Source of the DNA: Caulobacter sp.
GTDB lineage: Bacteria; Pseudomonadota; Alphaproteobacteria; Caulobacterales; Caulobacteraceae
Direction of reading: 5' to 3'
Assembly: GCA_028291125.1 (NCBI GenBank)
Contig: JAQGIN010000180.1
Location: forward strand, 1-6,481
Length of the DNA stretch: 6,481 nucleotides
The notes beneath the pieces were generated by a model that was not told the DNA's origin, did no database searches, and saw nothing but the letters and a program-made list of their open reading frames with translations. This document shows, piece after piece, positions 5,820 through 6,481 of the stretch. The position numbers and the translations under genes are program-made. Within the stretch, counting starts at the first letter, position 1, and each line of letters opens with the position of its first letter.

Positions 5820-6481
5820 TCAGTCGTGCAGGGCGTAGGCCCGCCGCGCGGCCTCGATCCGGGCCAGCTTGGCCTGCAGCGGGGCCCAGTCGTCGGCCTG
5901 GGCGATCGGGGCCCACAGCGCCTCGACCTCGTCGATCAGCAGTTCCTCCGGCTCGGCCGCCGCGAACACCGAATCGGCCAGCCGCTCGGGGCGGTCGGGG
6001 GCGAAGGCGGCCAGCAGACGACGAAACTCCGCGAAGGCCTCGGTCTCGTAGAGCGCGCCGCGCGGTCCGCCCAGGGCGCGGGTCCGCGAAGCCTCGCCGC
6101 CGAACCAGTCGAAGAACAACGGCTCCCAGCGCAGAGCGTCGCCGCCGGCCGCCAGGGCCTTGAAGGTGGCGTTGACCAGGGAGATGTCGTCGTCGTCCGA
6201 ACGGCTCTTCAGCCCCAGCCGGGTCAGCATCGCCGCGCGCAAGGCGTCGCGATAGGCCCCGGCGAAGCCGTTCAGCGCCTCGATCAGCCCGGCCTGGTCG
6301 CCGACCAGCGCCAGGCAGGTGGCCAGCTGCTGCAGGTTCCAGAACACCGCCTCGGGCTGGCGGCCGAAGCTGTAGAGCCCCGAATGGTCGAAATAGGCGG
6401 CGGTGAAGCTTGGCTCATTCCTCGGCAGGAAGCGCCAGGGGCCGTAGTCGAAGCTCTCGCCGGTGACCACCATGTTGTCGG
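5820..6481 (-). CDS. selO: Protein adenylyltransferase SelO, C-terminal part (5' end outside window)
   Basis: The frame runs from the right edge to the TGA at 5820-5822, giving about 219 C-terminal residues of a SelO (YdiU/UPF0061) pseudokinase. SelO transfers AMP from ATP to Ser/Thr/Tyr of target proteins and is linked to redox stress. The visible part starts at DNMVVTGESFDYGPWRFLP, matching the family block DNMSILG-x-TIDYGP. Asp (6477-6479) and Asn (6474-6476) correspond to the catalytic-base and metal-binding pair, and the Asp ten residues on (6447-6449) to the second metal ligand. Further family landmarks are FDHSGLYSFGRQPEAVFWNLQQLA and the helical region after it. The ATG at 6473 is internal to the active site and cannot be the true start. 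The C-terminus ends RRAYALHD and lacks the terminal Cys/Sec-Ser-Ser type motif of E. coli-like SelO. The only cysteine in this part is in QQLATCLALV. Confidence 0.92.
   Translation of the reverse strand, partial: DNMVVTGESFDYGPWRFLPRNEPSFTAAYFDHSGLYSFGRQPEAVFWNLQQLATCLALVGDQAGLIEALNGFAGAYRDALRAAMLTRLGLKSRSDDDDISLVNATFKALAAGGDALRWEPLFFDWFGGEASRTRALGGPRGALYETEAFAEFRRLLAAFAPDRPERLADSVFAAAEPEELLIDEVEALWAPIAQADDWAPLQAKLARIEAARRAYALHD

Noticed and set aside
5765..6163. Arg/Pro-rich 132-codon plus-strand frame opposite selO
   Set aside because: Its composition (runs of R, P, A) is typical of an out-of-frame reading of GC-rich coding DNA. The minus-strand SelO frame is convincing.

Overview
The window looks like a core-genome stretch from a high-GC alphaproteobacterium, most likely Caulobacteraceae (Caulobacter or Phenylobacterium type). 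Four things point there: strong GC bias at third codon positions, with long spurious ORFs opposite the real genes; a large TonB-dependent receptor; intergenic REP-like inverted repeats of the kind common in this group; and scarce, clustered GANTC sites. The lineage is an inference from composition and style, not from a database match.

Layout from left to right. At 1-323 on the plus strand is the 3' end of an OsmC/Ohr-family gene, convergent with everything else. At 324-559 is a gap holding a perfect 32-bp inverted repeat (383-414 and 487-518) with a 22-bp palindrome in its spacer. All remaining genes are on the minus strand: a FadI-type thiolase (560-1840); a 228-bp gap with a second inverted repeat (1945-2033) and three GANTC sites; a sulfite-oxidase-like molybdopterin protein (2069-2740); a 796-residue TonB-dependent receptor (2830-5220); a 72-residue single-span membrane protein (5315-5533); a 40-residue exported or lipoprotein-like peptide (5596-5718); and the C-terminal part of selO, protein adenylyltransferase (5820-6481), which enters from the right edge.

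The minus-strand genes read in the order selO, 40-aa peptide, 72-aa protein, TonB receptor, sulfite-oxidase-like enzyme, thiolase. Gaps of about 60 to 230 bp, each with its own ribosome binding site, leave it open which of them share transcripts. The closest pair is the receptor and the oxidoreductase (89 bp, with a hairpin between). Their functions do not form one obvious pathway: fatty-acid breakdown, outer-membrane uptake, cytoplasmic molybdoenzyme, redox-linked AMPylation.

I see no phage, transposase, CRISPR array, RNA gene or defence system. The points most worth a second look are the two inverted-repeat elements with a shared skeleton, the GANTC cluster, the OsmC-family protein with a substituted second cysteine and an added acidic tail, the SelO C-terminus lacking the usual redox cysteine motif, and the two uncharacterised small membrane or exported proteins.
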